64,000 bases of DNA from an uncultured Ruminiclostridium sp. (GCA_949878745.1 CATLBH010000005.1:21765-85764); one strand, 5' to 3'. Counted from the first letter of the stretch, positions 10,008 through 20,615 are shown. The notes: generated by a model from the sequence alone, not told the origin. Program-made: numbers and translations.

Positions 10008-10277
10008 CTACAAAGGCGTAGAGGACATAAGATTGAATATATTATTGGTAAAGTCAATAAGCGAATTCAGCATCCACGGCCCAAGGGCAAGCAAGGTCAG
10101 GGCGACCACTATTACCTTCGGCGCGAAGGTAAGGGTTTGTTCATGAACCTGCGTCGCCGCTTGAAGTATGGCGATTATCAGACCTACCAGCATTCCCACT
10201 AGCAGGAGCGGAACGCCTAACTTAAAGGCAAGCCACACCGCTTCGTTGAAAATCTGCATTACAAGTTCCTGACTCAT
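10008..10277 (-). CDS. fliQ: Flagellar biosynthetic protein FliQ
   Basis: 89 aa, two TMs; LIIAILQAATQVHEQTLTFAPKVI. Confidence 0.97.
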   Translation of the reverse strand: MSQELVMQIFNEAVWLAFKLGVPLLLVGMLVGLIIAILQAATQVHEQTLTFAPKVIVVALTLLALGPWMLNSLIDFTNNIFNLMSSTPL

Positions 10278-10316
10278 AAAACGTCCTTTCCCTGTTTTTT
10301 GGTCGAATTACGTCCG

Positions 10317-11261
10317 CTACAAATTAAACGATGTTATAAGGGTGCCTATCAGCATCTGCCACCCGTCCACAAGGACAAACAACAGTATCTTGAAGGGCAG
10401 GGAGATCATCGCGGGTGGCAGCATCATCATACCCATTGACATAAGGGTAGAGGATACCACCAGGTCTATGATAAGAAACGGGATAAACAACATAAAGCCC
10501 ATCTGGAACGCTCTCGTCAGCTCGCTCACTATGAAGGCGGGAACCACGACCTGAAAGCCCAGCTGATCCTGATAATTCTGTAGATTTATTTCGTCTATGT
10601 TCACCGCCTGAGGGTTGTCGGTACCTAAGGTTTCCGCCGAATATACGGTAATATCCTGTATTTCAAGGAAAAACCTCATATTGCTGTTGGTGGTCTGTTT
10701 CAGCATAAAGTCCTTAAGAGGGCGCCCCGCTCTGTCCAAAGCTTCGACGGTGTCTATCTCGCCGTTGGCGTAGGGAACATAGGCTTCTTCGTTTATCTCG
10801 GCAAGCACGGGCCACATAATGAAAATCGTCAAAAAGAGGGCGATTCCCGTAAGAATCATATTTGGAGGGGTGGTCTGCGTCTGCATGGCGTTTCTCAAAA
10901 AGCTCAGCACGATTATAATTCGCGTAAAGCTTGTGAGCATTATCAGCAGGGAAGGCGCCAAGGATAAAAAGGTTATCAGCAGGAAAACCTGTATCGGTTC
11001 GGAAGCGTCCATTCCTATAAGGTCATACAGAGCCGAGTTGTCGTCGTTAAAGGTAACGTCGTCGGGGTCGATGTCTCCCCCCGCCGTACTTTCGGCCGCT
11101 TCCACCGGAGAGGTTTCCTCTCCCGCGTCGCCGGCGGCGAAAACGCTTGCCGACATTGCGCAGCAGCCCAATACCAGCGCCAAAGAAACTCCCAGGGAAA
11201 CAAAGAACTTTACAAAGAGCTTTTTATTCTGTTGTACCGCTTTTTTTAAAAGCAACTTCAT
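10317..11261 (-). CDS. fliP: Flagellar biosynthetic protein FliP
   Basis: LITFLSLAPSLLIMLTSFTRIIIVLSFLRNAMQTQTTPPNMILTGIALFLT and PFLIIDLVVSSTLMSMGMMMLPPAMISLPFKILLFVLVDGW. Confidence 0.98.
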   Translation of the reverse strand: MKLLLKKAVQQNKKLFVKFFVSLGVSLALVLGCCAMSASVFAAGDAGEETSPVEAAESTAGGDIDPDDVTFNDDNSALYDLIGMDASEPIQVFLLITFLSLAPSLLIMLTSFTRIIIVLSFLRNAMQTQTTPPNMILTGIALFLTIFIMWPVLAEINEEAYVPYANGEIDTVEALDRAGRPLKDFMLKQTTNSNMRFFLEIQDITVYSAETLGTDNPQAVNIDEINLQNYQDQLGFQVVVPAFIVSELTRAFQMGFMLFIPFLIIDLVVSSTLMSMGMMMLPPAMISLPFKILLFVLVDGWQMLIGTLITSFNL

Positions 11262-11351
11262 ACTAAGCCAGATTCCTTTCCTTGTTTCTCCTTAAAAGTT
11301 AACTTTCCTTGAGCCAATTTTATTCCGACGCTCTACGTCCGTCGGAAAACG

Positions 11352-11813
11352 TCAATGACGTATATCTTCCGAATCGGAGCTTTCCCCGTCCCCGCTGTTA
11401 TTACCGAGCGGTGCGGCTTCGCCGTTTTCTTCATCCTGACTTTCGCCGCTTTTTTTGAAAAGCACCGAATAAAGCGCCGACTTAAAATCCTTGGGGTTGT
11501 TTTCGGACAGCGCCGAAAGATAATCCTCCTCGGTTTGGTCAAGATCGCACAGCTTTTCCACTCTCTGCGGGGTGACGCCTATAAGCATCAGTTTACCCGC
11601 GGCGCTTATTACAAGCAGCATACCGTCTTTTCCGAGACTTACCCGATCGAGAACACGCAGTCTGCTGCCGGAGCCTATGCTGACTCTTTTATTCAGCTTT
11701 TTCATCGCCCAGAACAAAAGAAAGATAAGCCCGATAACGCCTATGAACGATAAAAGCCAAGTTAACCAGTCCAAACCGTTTTCTCCTTTTCTTCGCTCCG
11801 CTTCGGAATTCAT
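11352..11813 (-). CDS. fliO: FliO-like flagellar biosynthesis protein
   Basis: Small protein with one N-terminal TM and SRLRVLDRVSLGKDGMLLVISAAGKLMLIGVTPQRVEKL; position directly upstream of fliP. Confidence 0.85.
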   Translation of the reverse strand: MNSEAERRKGENGLDWLTWLLSFIGVIGLIFLLFWAMKKLNKRVSIGSGSRLRVLDRVSLGKDGMLLVISAAGKLMLIGVTPQRVEKLCDLDQTEEDYLSALSENNPKDFKSALYSVLFKKSGESQDEENGEAAPLGNNSGDGESSDSEDIRH

Positions 11814-12031
11814 ACCGTTATCGGATCGAAAAGACCGAGGGATCGTATTTATATGTAACGCAAATAATACGAAAACGGTGTTTCGGGCTTAATTTTAGCT
11901 TACCCCAAAATTAAGCGCATAAACGGAAATAAAGCAAAGGTTATTTTCCTTTGCCTGAATTTCCCCTGATGTCTTTCCCGCACCCTACGAATCAATCCGA
12001 GTATCCTTGCGATAAAAGTGATATATGTAAC

Positions 12032-12394
12032 TCAGCCTAAAATCTTGGAAACAGTCTGAATGATACGATCCGCTTTAAAAGGCTTAACGATAAAGTCAAG
12101 AGCGCCCAATCTGATAGCTTCAACAACCATTGCTTCCTGACCCATGGCGCTGCACATTACCACCTTTGCTCCGGGATCTTTTCCCTTTATCTCCTGAAGG
12201 GCTTCAATACCGGTTTTATTGGGCATTGTAATATCCATAATAACCAAGTCGGGTTTTTCCGCCCCGTAGGTATCCACTGCCTGTGCGCCGTCGGACGCTT
12301 CAATGATGTTTGTATAGCCGTTTTTGGTAAGTGCGTCCTTGATAAGCATTCTCATAAAAGCAGCGTCGTCAACCAGCATAATCTTTTTGTCCAT
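12032..12394 (-). CDS. cheY: CheY-like response regulator
   Basis: 120 aa receiver: MLVDDAAFMRMLIKDAL..DLVIMDITMPNKTGIEAL..VMCSAMGQ..GALDFIVKPF. Confidence 0.96.
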   Translation of the reverse strand: MDKKIMLVDDAAFMRMLIKDALTKNGYTNIIEASDGAQAVDTYGAEKPDLVIMDITMPNKTGIEALQEIKGKDPGAKVVMCSAMGQEAMVVEAIRLGALDFIVKPFKADRIIQTVSKILG

Positions 12395-12481
12395 GTTAAA
12401 ATACCATTCCTTCCTTTTAGGGAGTTTTTAGTTGATCAAAATTGAACTGAAAAATCCGATTTATTGCTTTTATTTCAACCC

Positions 12482-13642
12482 TTAGTCCTTACTGAGGGTA
12501 TCCATTAACTTAGATTTTATTATTTCGGTGATTCTTACCGCAAAGTTATCGTCGATTACCACCACGTCGCCTTTGGCGATCAGGTTCCCGTTCACCACTA
12601 TATCCACGGGAGCGCCCGCCTGGCGTTCAAGCTCGATTATCGAGCCCTGTGCGAATTCCAGTATATCCCTTACCTTTCTTCTTGCGCTTCCTATTTCCAC
12701 CGAAATCTGGAGCGGTACGTCCATAAGGAGATTTAGGTTATCCTTTTGTTCGCCGGTAAGCTTAACGGAAGGCTCGTCAAAGCTCTGGAACTGAGCGTTC
12801 TGAACGTTAATGGGAGCCTGTGGCATCGGATAGCCGTAACCGCCCTGAGGGGGCATGGGGTAGGGCGGGTAGGGATAAGGCATCTGTGCGCCGTAGCCGG
12901 GCATTTGCCCCATGGCAGCAGGATCCATCGCAGGCGCTCCGGGCGTCGGTGCGGACTGAGGGGCTTGTGCGGGAGCAGCGGCCGGGGTGGCAGCGGGAGC
13001 GGGCGCCGGAGCGGCAGCGGGAGCCTCCGCCACGGGCTCGGTATCCTCGCCCATCATTTTTGCCGTTATGGTCTTTGCGAGTTCAATGCTCATTACGGAG
13101 GCGAACTCCGATTTTATTACTCCGTCAATTTCCAGATCAAAGTTTACGGCAACTACCGGATCGTCCGGCTCGAACTCGGTAACATCGAGATTGCTGCTTA
13201 CCTCGTCCATTATTATCGCCTGGGGGGTGGAAATATCGATGGTAAAGCCCAGGAAGTTGGAAAGCGCCGTGGCGCTGGCTCCCATCATCTGGTTCATTAC
13301 CTCGGATACCGCGCTTATGTTAAGCTCGTCAAACTCAAAATCGGGAGAAACCTCCAAGGGCTGACCCATGAGCTGGTTCAGAATGAGCTGAACGTCATCC
13401 TGCTTCCAGACCATTATATTGGAGCCGCTTAAGCCTTTTACATACTGAATTTTAACGCAGACAGCAGGCTCAAGCTTATGGTATTCCATTTCCCTGGCGG
13501 TTTTAACCTCTACCCTCGGCGTGGTGATCCAAACCTTTGCGCTCAGCATTTCGGACACCGCTGTGGCGGCGCTACCCATACTTATGTTGAGTATTTCGCC
13601 TATGGCGTCCTTATGCAGATCTGTAAATTCAACATTTGACAT
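12482..13642 (-). CDS. fliY: Flagellar motor switch phosphatase FliY (CheC-like plus FliN C-terminal domain)
   Basis: KDAIGEILNISMGSAATA and NISAVSEVMNQMMGASATALS CheC motifs; Pro/Ala-rich linker; FliN domain MDVPLQISVEIGSARRKVRDILEFAQGSIIELERQAGAPVDIVVNGNLIAKGDVVVIDDNFAVRITEI. Confidence 0.96.
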   Translation of the reverse strand: MSNVEFTDLHKDAIGEILNISMGSAATAVSEMLSAKVWITTPRVEVKTAREMEYHKLEPAVCVKIQYVKGLSGSNIMVWKQDDVQLILNQLMGQPLEVSPDFEFDELNISAVSEVMNQMMGASATALSNFLGFTIDISTPQAIIMDEVSSNLDVTEFEPDDPVVAVNFDLEIDGVIKSEFASVMSIELAKTITAKMMGEDTEPVAEAPAAAPAPAPAATPAAAPAQAPQSAPTPGAPAMDPAAMGQMPGYGAQMPYPYPPYPMPPQGGYGYPMPQAPINVQNAQFQSFDEPSVKLTGEQKDNLNLLMDVPLQISVEIGSARRKVRDILEFAQGSIIELERQAGAPVDIVVNGNLIAKGDVVVIDDNFAVRITEIIKSKLMDTLSKD

Positions 13643-13645
13643 ACG

Positions 13646-14647
13646 CTAAACCTCAATTCTTCTATATACATTTTCGATTTTAACGGCCTTTTTATTGTTC
13701 ATTATTCCCAGCTTGCCGTCAAACCAGGTGGCGTCGCCTACGCGAAGCACAACATTTCCGTTTATGTTTTTATCAAGCGGTATTATATCGTTGACCTGTA
13801 GGTGAAGAACGTCCGACATCTGAAGCTGTGTTTCGCTGAGCACCGCCGTAAGGGTAAGCGAAGTCTGGTTCAGGGTGTTCATTATGGTTTCCTTGCGCTC
13901 CAGTTCACGGCTCAGGTCGGTGTTCTTTCTCGCTATCTTGTTGCTCTTGGTCACATACTTCTGCATTATTTCGTCAAGGTTCAGCGCGGGTATACAAACC
14001 GAAATAATGGATTTATTGTCGTTCACCGTGGCTTCCAGAGCTACGATTATCATGGTTTCGTCATAGCCCACGGTGGAAATAACACGGGAATTGGTTTCAA
14101 GGGTAGTTACGACAGGCTCAAGATTCAGATAATTCTTCCACGGTTCCTTAAGGAACTTAGTCATATCGTTCACAACCTTTGACATAACGCTGGTCTCCAG
14201 CTCGGTGAAATCGCGGTCGAGCTCTGTGCTTGTGCCTGTTCCGCCCAACAGTCGGTCTATCAGCGTGTAGGTAAGCGAATTTGACAGCTGAAGTATTGTG
14301 GTAAATTCCTCAATGTTCTTTTCCTCAATGCCTAAATCCAACAGACCCATTATTACGTAATCGGGAAGGGCGTTGTTGTATTCAAAATACCTTTGCTCTT
14401 CAATGGAGATCAGCGTCACCTTACAGTAAAGACGCAGAAGTCCGGTAAAATATGAGGACAAAAGTCTCGCGTAGCTCTCGAAAATGGTTTCGATGCTGCG
14501 CACCTTTTCTTTGGTAAACTTCTTAGGAGAACGAAAGTCATATTCCTTTATATTCCGGTCGGGTTCTTCGGACCTTTGAATTACTTCTCCCGAAAGAGCT
14601 TGATTTAGTAAGGCGTCTATTTGTTCCTGTGTTAAGGTATCCGCCAA
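13646..14647 (-). CDS. fliM: Flagellar motor switch protein FliM
   Basis: LTQEQIDALLNQALSGE, EYDFRSPKKFTKEKVRSIETIFESYARLLSSYFTGLLR. Confidence 0.97.
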   Translation of the reverse strand: MADTLTQEQIDALLNQALSGEVIQRSEEPDRNIKEYDFRSPKKFTKEKVRSIETIFESYARLLSSYFTGLLRLYCKVTLISIEEQRYFEYNNALPDYVIMGLLDLGIEEKNIEEFTTILQLSNSLTYTLIDRLLGGTGTSTELDRDFTELETSVMSKVVNDMTKFLKEPWKNYLNLEPVVTTLETNSRVISTVGYDETMIIVALEATVNDNKSIISVCIPALNLDEIMQKYVTKSNKIARKNTDLSRELERKETIMNTLNQTSLTLTAVLSETQLQMSDVLHLQVNDIIPLDKNINGNVVLRVGDATWFDGKLGIMNNKKAVKIENVYRRIEV

Positions 14648-14825
14648 AACTATCTCCCCTTTCGTAACTGTATTTTCTTCCCCCTTTCTTAAGGGGGGCG
14701 TCGGCGCTCAATCCGGCTTCTCGTTCCCTTAAGGCGGGAAAGAAAAGCCGTTTAAATGCCGCAGTCGTTTCATTTAACTGATTTGGATTTAAGTAAAGGG
14801 TTTTATCTGCCGATTTCGGAGTATA

Positions 14826-15911
14826 TCATTCGGTTTCTTCTGTCTCCGCTTGTTCGGGGTCGGAAGTTATCGGCTGTGTGTTTTCGTATGCCTCGGTAAT
14901 GATATTTCCCTCTTCGTCCACCGGGTGAATAATACCTTCGGGAATACCGTTAACCGCTCCGGGGATTCCGGGGCCGCTTTCGCTGCCGAGAACGTTGCCT
15001 TCCGAGTCAATATCCGTATCGTATTTGGATTCAAGATTGTCTATGATCTGCTGTACGGCGTCCTTGCTGTCGGGATTGGCGTCCCCGCCTATCTGTCCGA
15101 TGCCGTAGTCGTACCTGAGGATATCCTGAATAACGGCGTTACTGTGAGCGTTGTTGTTGTTTCTTATGATAACCAGCTCAACGCGTCTGTTTTTCGCCTG
15201 CCCTTCGGGGGTACTGTTGTCTGCTATGGGAGAGTACTGGGCGTAACCCTCCGCCTTAAACTTCTCGGAATCCACCGTGCGGCGGTAATTCATAAAGTTG
15301 AGGACGGCACAGGCTCTCGCGGAAGACAAGTTCCAGTCATTTATTTCGGAGGGACCGATTACCGCCGCAGTATGTCCGCCTATATTAATGTTTCCTATGT
15401 AATCGTTAAGCGCCCGAAGACCCGGAATAAACATTCCCACGGCTTTTCTTCCTTCGTTGGTAAGCGCCGCGCTGTTGGGAGCGAAGAGAATCGAATCACT
15501 GAAGCGTATCGTGATCTTGCCGCTGGAGCTTACCGAAACGCTTATCTGGTCGTCGGTAAATTCGCTGCTGGCGATCTGGCCGCTTACCCAGCCCAACAGT
15601 TCGTTGAAGCTTGAAGGCAAGGTGCTGTTGGTGATGTCGTGATCCTTTTCTCCCGCGCCGGGAGGCTCCAGACTGTTTCCGTCATTGTTCACGTCGTCAT
15701 TCACCAGCATTGGCTCCTCCGCCTGAACGAAGGGGTTAATATAGGATCCCGAGGTCGTGAAGCTCTGAAATATGTACTGCCACTTTACCGGATCGGGAGT
15801 CGAAGACGCGTAAAGAAGTACGAAAAAGCACATCAGAAGGGTAACCATGTCCGAATACGTGTTCATCCACGCATTGGGGTCTATCTTAGGTCGTTCTTTC
15901 TTTTTCGCCAT
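14826..15911 (-). CDS. motB: MotB-like OmpA-family flagellar motor protein
   Basis: WMNTYSDMVTLLMCFFVLLYA plug/TM segment; OmpA domain INIGGHTAAV..NWNLSSARACAVLNFM..YSPIADNSTPEGQAKNRRVELVI. Confidence 0.93.
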   Translation of the reverse strand: MAKKKERPKIDPNAWMNTYSDMVTLLMCFFVLLYASSTPDPVKWQYIFQSFTTSGSYINPFVQAEEPMLVNDDVNNDGNSLEPPGAGEKDHDITNSTLPSSFNELLGWVSGQIASSEFTDDQISVSVSSSGKITIRFSDSILFAPNSAALTNEGRKAVGMFIPGLRALNDYIGNINIGGHTAAVIGPSEINDWNLSSARACAVLNFMNYRRTVDSEKFKAEGYAQYSPIADNSTPEGQAKNRRVELVIIRNNNNAHSNAVIQDILRYDYGIGQIGGDANPDSKDAVQQIIDNLESKYDTDIDSEGNVLGSESGPGIPGAVNGIPEGIIHPVDEEGNIITEAYENTQPITSDPEQAETEETE

Positions 15912-16098
15912 ACCGATACCCCCTTGTTTTTTGTCGCATTATAGTATACCATAAATTTCGCTATGTTGCAACCCGAAATTTTTCCTTTTAATATGATTTA
16001 GTTGAAAAATGGTGTGAAATACGCTTTTTTTGCCTTTAAACAATTTGAAAAAAATTTTTTGTCGATATCCGTCGAATGTCGGAAAACAGAAAAACGCT

Positions 16099-16881
16099 TT
16101 ATTCTCCTTCGGCCTTTGCTCCCTTGCCTTTAAGGTCTTTATCGGCAAGCATAAATTCAAGCTTTTCTCTTATAAGTGCGGGGTTGGAGCCTGCTGCGAT
16201 AGCCATGGAGCCCTGACAGATTATCTGCATACACAGTATTTCCTGTTGGTCGGCGTTCTGAAGGGCGCTGGCGAGCGGTCCGAAGATAACGTTCGCCAAA
16301 AGGGAGCCGTAGAAGGTGGTAACCAACGCGGTAGCCATGGACGCACCCAAATTGGAGGAGTCCTCGCTCATTACCTTAAGCATGTTTATAAGTCCTACCA
16401 GAGTACCGATCATACCGAAGGCGGGACCCAAGGCGACGCCCTTTTCAAAAAAGGCTATGTTGCCCGCGTGTCTGTCGGCGGTAAAGTCTATCGCTTCCTC
16501 CAACATTTCGCGTATTTTTTCCGCGTCATTGGCGTCTACAAGAAGAAGAAGACTTTTCTTCATAAACGGATCCTTAGCCTTATTGGCGCTGTCCTCGAGG
16601 GTAAGGATACCCTGGCTTCTCGCCACTCTCGCGTATTCGACAATTTCGTCTATGTACTTCTGAGGATTGTATTTCGGCGGGAAAAGACAAATTTTGAAAA
16701 GCTTAGGCAAAGCCGCCAGCGTAGACATGGGAAAGCTGGCGATAAGTCCGCCGAGAGTACCGCCCACAGTGATAAATATAGAAGCGGGGTCGATGAAGCT
16801 CGAAATTTCACCGCCGTTCATAATTCCGAAAAATGTCAGACCGAAGGCTAAGACCCAGCCTATAATAATCGTAATATTCAA
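16099..16881 (-). CDS. motA: MotA flagellar motor stator protein
   Basis: 260 aa; ITVGGTLGGLIASFPMSTL..PAFGMIGTLVGLINMLKVM..LGASMATALVTTFYGSLLANVIFGPLA. Confidence 0.96.
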   Translation of the reverse strand: MNITIIIGWVLAFGLTFFGIMNGGEISSFIDPASIFITVGGTLGGLIASFPMSTLAALPKLFKICLFPPKYNPQKYIDEIVEYARVARSQGILTLEDSANKAKDPFMKKSLLLLVDANDAEKIREMLEEAIDFTADRHAGNIAFFEKGVALGPAFGMIGTLVGLINMLKVMSEDSSNLGASMATALVTTFYGSLLANVIFGPLASALQNADQQEILCMQIICQGSMAIAAGSNPALIREKLEFMLADKDLKGKGAKAEGE

Positions 16882-17018
16882 GGATACGCCCTCCGTTTAA
16901 AGGATTTTTTCTGTTATCGGTTATTAATTTGGTTTTGTCGTAAAGCTTTGTCCGACAAGCGCCGTCTAGTGCTCCCCAAAAAACAACAGGGAAACCGGAC
17001 AAAGACGTGGGAAAGATT

Positions 17019-17234
17019 TTATTGTAAATCCGGATTATCCCTTCTTGATGGAATCCGTCTACTGTTGCGGTTAAATTTTATTATTTCGTCCATGATCTCG
17101 TCCATGGACTCCTGAACGATGTAGCTGTGGCCGTTGCTTAAAACTATAATGGTGTCCGGACTCTGTGATACGGACTCGATCTGTTCCTCGTTCAAAAGAA
17201 ACTGTTTTCCGCCCAGTTTGGTTAAATAAATCAT
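17019..17234 (-). CDS. flbD: FlbD family flagellar protein
   Basis: 71 aa: MIYLTKLGGKQFLLNEEQIESVSQSPDTIIVLSNGHSYIVQESMDEIMDEIIKF. Confidence 0.95.
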   Translation of the reverse strand: MIYLTKLGGKQFLLNEEQIESVSQSPDTIIVLSNGHSYIVQESMDEIMDEIIKFNRNSRRIPSRRDNPDLQ

Positions 17235-17560
17235 AATATACAGGCGCTTCGGAAAGTCTTTGCGCCGCTCCTTTTTGTTTTTGCGGGATGAGGTTTCGGA
17301 TTTAAAACGCCTAAACGTTTATTTAAATATCAACGAAGGGGCGCCGATCGTCTTTATGACCGATTCGCGCCGAAACGCGTCTGAAATCGGAATCGGTACA
17401 TACGACCGTGCGCCGTTTCGTCAATATAGGCGGCCGCCGCTCCGGCTGTGGGTGAACGGTGGAAAACAGCCGGAAAAATACAAGCGGACGCTTGGGTTTA
17501 CTTTTGCCGTTTCCGATGGGACTCGAAATAATTATGTTTTACTCCGTCGGAAAGCTATGA

Positions 17561-19267
17561 TTATCTCTTAAGGTTTACAAGCTCTTCAAGCATTGTATCG
17601 GTAACGGTGATAACACGGGAGTTCGCCTGGAATCCTCTCTGTGTGATGATCATATCCGAAACTTCCTGAGAAAGGTCGGCGTTGGACATTTCAAGAGCGG
17701 TGGATACTATGGAGCCGGTGCCTACATCGTTGGCTTTCTTGGTCTGGGGGCCGCCGGAGCTTAAGGACTCTTTCCAGTAGGTGGTTCCCACCTGGTCAAG
17801 ACCTTCGGGGTTTTCGAATACAACCAAATCAATACGACCCATGGCGATGGTTCCGTGTACGGTGTGTACGCCGTAGATTACGCCGTCGTCGTCGATGAAG
17901 ATGGATTCCAAATCCTTGGTGGTCTGTTCGGCAGCTATGGAGCCGCCGGTGAGTTTTACGGTTTCCATGGTTTCGGCGATGCTTTTGTAGAAGTTGTCTT
18001 TACCGTTCTTAAGACCCAATCTTACATTTGTGTCTTTAAGATTGGCGGTTATCTCGGCTGATATAGCCGCGGAGGTGTCATTTACATTAACTGCGGTACC
18101 GGCAACTTCTGTAATTATAAGCTCCTTTTTTTCATCCTTTCCCGCTGCTGCCTTAATAGCTTTATTAATATTGTCTACCGATGCCGGCGCATTATCGGGA
18201 ACTCTTATCGTAAGCACATTTCCGGACCAGCCCGCCTTTACGCCGCCGTTTTCGGCAGCTGTATCTTTATTTTCATAAGTAATTATGTTTATTTCATACT
18301 TATTAGCATACGCACCGGCTTTAGTCGCAGCAAAAGTAAGGTCAAGGTTTACCGTTTTATCCGTACCGTTTGGATCTGTGGCAGAAATAGTCACCCCATG
18401 CTGAATGCGGTTATGCGCTTTCTGCGCTTTTGTGTCGCCGGGCTGATTTGCATATTCAATATGAAGGGGAATTATTCCGTCAATATCAATACCACCCGCT
18501 TCCATCGCTTCTTGTATAGCATCCTCAAGGGTTCTTCTTGTTTCGCCAGGCGGATAAGTTCCGTCAGGATTCTTAGTCACTTCACCGGGAAAAAGAAATT
18601 CCTGATCCAAATCGATTCTTACGGTAATGGTTCTGTCATTCTGGGTAGCAAACGGAGTCTCGTCGTCGTCAATATCCATTATGTTAAGAGAAATATTTCC
18701 GTTATCGCCGTAACCGTCGGCGGTAATAGTGTACGTATACTCATTAGTACCGTCCTTGTAAATTTTCTCCACACTCGCCTTTTCATTGTCAACGGGAGGA
18801 ACATAAAGGTTGATTCTGTTGGAGGAAGCTTCGATTCCGGTGGGGTCGCCGCTGACGCCCAGTACGATGTTACCGCTGGCATCACAGAGATTGCCTATGT
18901 TGTCTATGTGGAAGTTACCGTTTCTGGTGTAGTAAATGTTGCCCGCCTGATCCATTACCTGGAAAAATCCTTCGCCCTGGATGGCGCAGTCGGTAACGCT
19001 GTCGGAATAGGTGAGACCGGACTGGGTCATTATCTGACCGATGGAGTTAAGCTGTGCACCGTAACCTACCTGATTGGCGTTGCGGCCGCCGCTTGTGGGA
19101 TCGCCGGTGGTGGCGTATGACTTATTTTGATAAAAAACATCCTTGAAGGTAACGGCGCTTGCCTTATAACCCGTGGTGTTTACGTTGGAAATATTATTGC
19201 CGATAACGTCCATTCTCTGGTTGTGGACTTTAAGACCTGCCACACCGGAGTAAAGTGATTTCATCAT
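17561..19267 (-). CDS. flgE: Flagellar hook protein FlgE
   Basis: MMKSLYSGVAGLKVHNQRMDVIGNNISNVNTTGYKASAVTFKDVFYQ; C-terminal NADLSQEVSDMIITQRGFQANSRVITVTDTMLEELVNLKR. Confidence 0.96.
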   Translation of the reverse strand: MMKSLYSGVAGLKVHNQRMDVIGNNISNVNTTGYKASAVTFKDVFYQNKSYATTGDPTSGGRNANQVGYGAQLNSIGQIMTQSGLTYSDSVTDCAIQGEGFFQVMDQAGNIYYTRNGNFHIDNIGNLCDASGNIVLGVSGDPTGIEASSNRINLYVPPVDNEKASVEKIYKDGTNEYTYTITADGYGDNGNISLNIMDIDDDETPFATQNDRTITVRIDLDQEFLFPGEVTKNPDGTYPPGETRRTLEDAIQEAMEAGGIDIDGIIPLHIEYANQPGDTKAQKAHNRIQHGVTISATDPNGTDKTVNLDLTFAATKAGAYANKYEINIITYENKDTAAENGGVKAGWSGNVLTIRVPDNAPASVDNINKAIKAAAGKDEKKELIITEVAGTAVNVNDTSAAISAEITANLKDTNVRLGLKNGKDNFYKSIAETMETVKLTGGSIAAEQTTKDLESIFIDDDGVIYGVHTVHGTIAMGRIDLVVFENPEGLDQVGTTYWKESLSSGGPQTKKANDVGTGSIVSTALEMSNADLSQEVSDMIITQRGFQANSRVITVTDTMLEELVNLKR

Positions 19268-19358
19268 AAGCTTATTATCCTTTCTGCTCTGACTTGATCC
19301 GTGTATTTTTACCGCCCTTCAATCGGTCGGGGCGGAGATGTTTCCTTTCGGTCCGACA

Positions 19359-19775
19359 TCATACGATCACGGTCGAGTCTATGTTTGTAAATACGTTTTC
19401 TTTTAAATCCGCCTGTGATACTGTTGTAATAACCTTGTTGTTCGCGACGCTCACTATATACGCCGTGCCGTCCACCAATATGAGGGACTGGCCGCAGCCT
19501 TTCTGCGCCGCCAATTCAACGCCCTTGTTAAGCCGCTCCAAAGCGTCGTTTTCCGTCACGTCTATGTCCCTGCTTTCAAGCCTTTTGATGGCGTGATTGC
19601 TGAACTGTACCTGACTTTTACCCGACAGCATTGTGCGAAGCTCATCCGCAAAGGAATTACCTTTTTCGTTGACCTTGGGCTGATCCACTTCCGCGGAAAT
19701 ATTACTTTTTACACTTTCAACAGGCTGATTTATTATGCTTTGGTTTCTTGTCTGCAAAAACTCGCTTAAAAGCAT
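19359..19775 (-). CDS. Flagellar operon protein (TIGR02530-type)
   Basis: FADELRTMLSGKSQVQFSNHAIKRLESRDIDVTENDALERLNKGVELAAQKGCGQSLILVDGTAYIVSVANNKVIT; position between flgD and flgE. Confidence 0.85.
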   Translation of the reverse strand: MLLSEFLQTRNQSIINQPVESVKSNISAEVDQPKVNEKGNSFADELRTMLSGKSQVQFSNHAIKRLESRDIDVTENDALERLNKGVELAAQKGCGQSLILVDGTAYIVSVANNKVITTVSQADLKENVFTNIDSTVIV

Positions 19776-19808
19776 AAGCTCACCTGCCCTTTCAATATCG
19801 GTGTGATA

Positions 19809-20615
19809 TTATGTATATAATATCATATCCATCAGATCGCCCGACTGACCTTCCGCTTTATCCTCGGAAGGATCGGTATTCTCCGTTCCCTCGGAGGGTT
19901 TTGTTTCCGTTTCGCCATCGTCGGGGTCGGTTTTATCATCGGTATCGGGAGGCGTTACATTGCCGGGTTTATCGAAATTGCCCACCTTGATAACGCTGTC
20001 CAAGGGGTAAGACAGGCCGTTCATTACGATACGGTAGATTCCGTTTTCCACCTCGATGCTTTCAACGATGCCGCTTTCGATAATGGTCTGTTTATCCGAG
20101 TTTTCCGCTTTAAGCATTACGTTCTTGCCGATAAGGCTTACCGCGTACGCTCCGTCGGTAGCCGACAGTGTGCTTCCCGTGGTGTTGCTGGAAACGTTCA
20201 TTACCGAGCCTAAGGGATAACGCTTTCCGTTTACGGTAATTTCAACATTCTTTTCGTCGCTTATGTCAACGCCGGTAACCACGCCAGTTTCTATCTTAAG
20301 CTTTACCTTTCCGTTTTCGTCGACCCCGTCTCTGGTGGAAACCGTAACGGTTCTTCCCGCGAGGCTCGAGGCGTAATTCACGGTGTTGTAGTAAAGGCTG
20401 CCCTCATTGGTCTGAAGCGCCGTGAAGCTGGCCAGCTGTGATACGAACTCGGTGTTTGAGGTAGGCTCCAGAGGATCCTGGTTGGTCATTTCCGCCATTA
20501 GAAGCTGGAAAAACGTGTCCACAGAAACCATTGACTTGTCGTCGCTTTCAAAATACTTGGCGTATTTGCTGCGGACATCTTCAACGCTGCTTACGGGTTC
20601 GGTATTGTATGCCAT
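19809..20615 (-). CDS. flgD: Flagellar hook assembly/capping protein FlgD
   Basis: FFQLLMAEMTNQDPLEPTSNTEFVSQLASFTALQ motif. Confidence 0.95.
   Translation of the reverse strand: MAYNTEPVSSVEDVRSKYAKYFESDDKSMVSVDTFFQLLMAEMTNQDPLEPTSNTEFVSQLASFTALQTNEGSLYYNTVNYASSLAGRTVTVSTRDGVDENGKVKLKIETGVVTGVDISDEKNVEITVNGKRYPLGSVMNVSSNTTGSTLSATDGAYAVSLIGKNVMLKAENSDKQTIIESGIVESIEVENGIYRIVMNGLSYPLDSVIKVGNFDKPGNVTPPDTDDKTDPDDGETETKPSEGTENTDPSEDKAEGQSGDLMDMILYT

Noticed and set aside
17441-17474. TCCGGCTGT..ACAGCCGGA hairpin in the flbD-flgE gap as a terminator
   Set aside because: On the transcribed (minus) strand it is not followed by a T-run; kept only as an unexplained hairpin.
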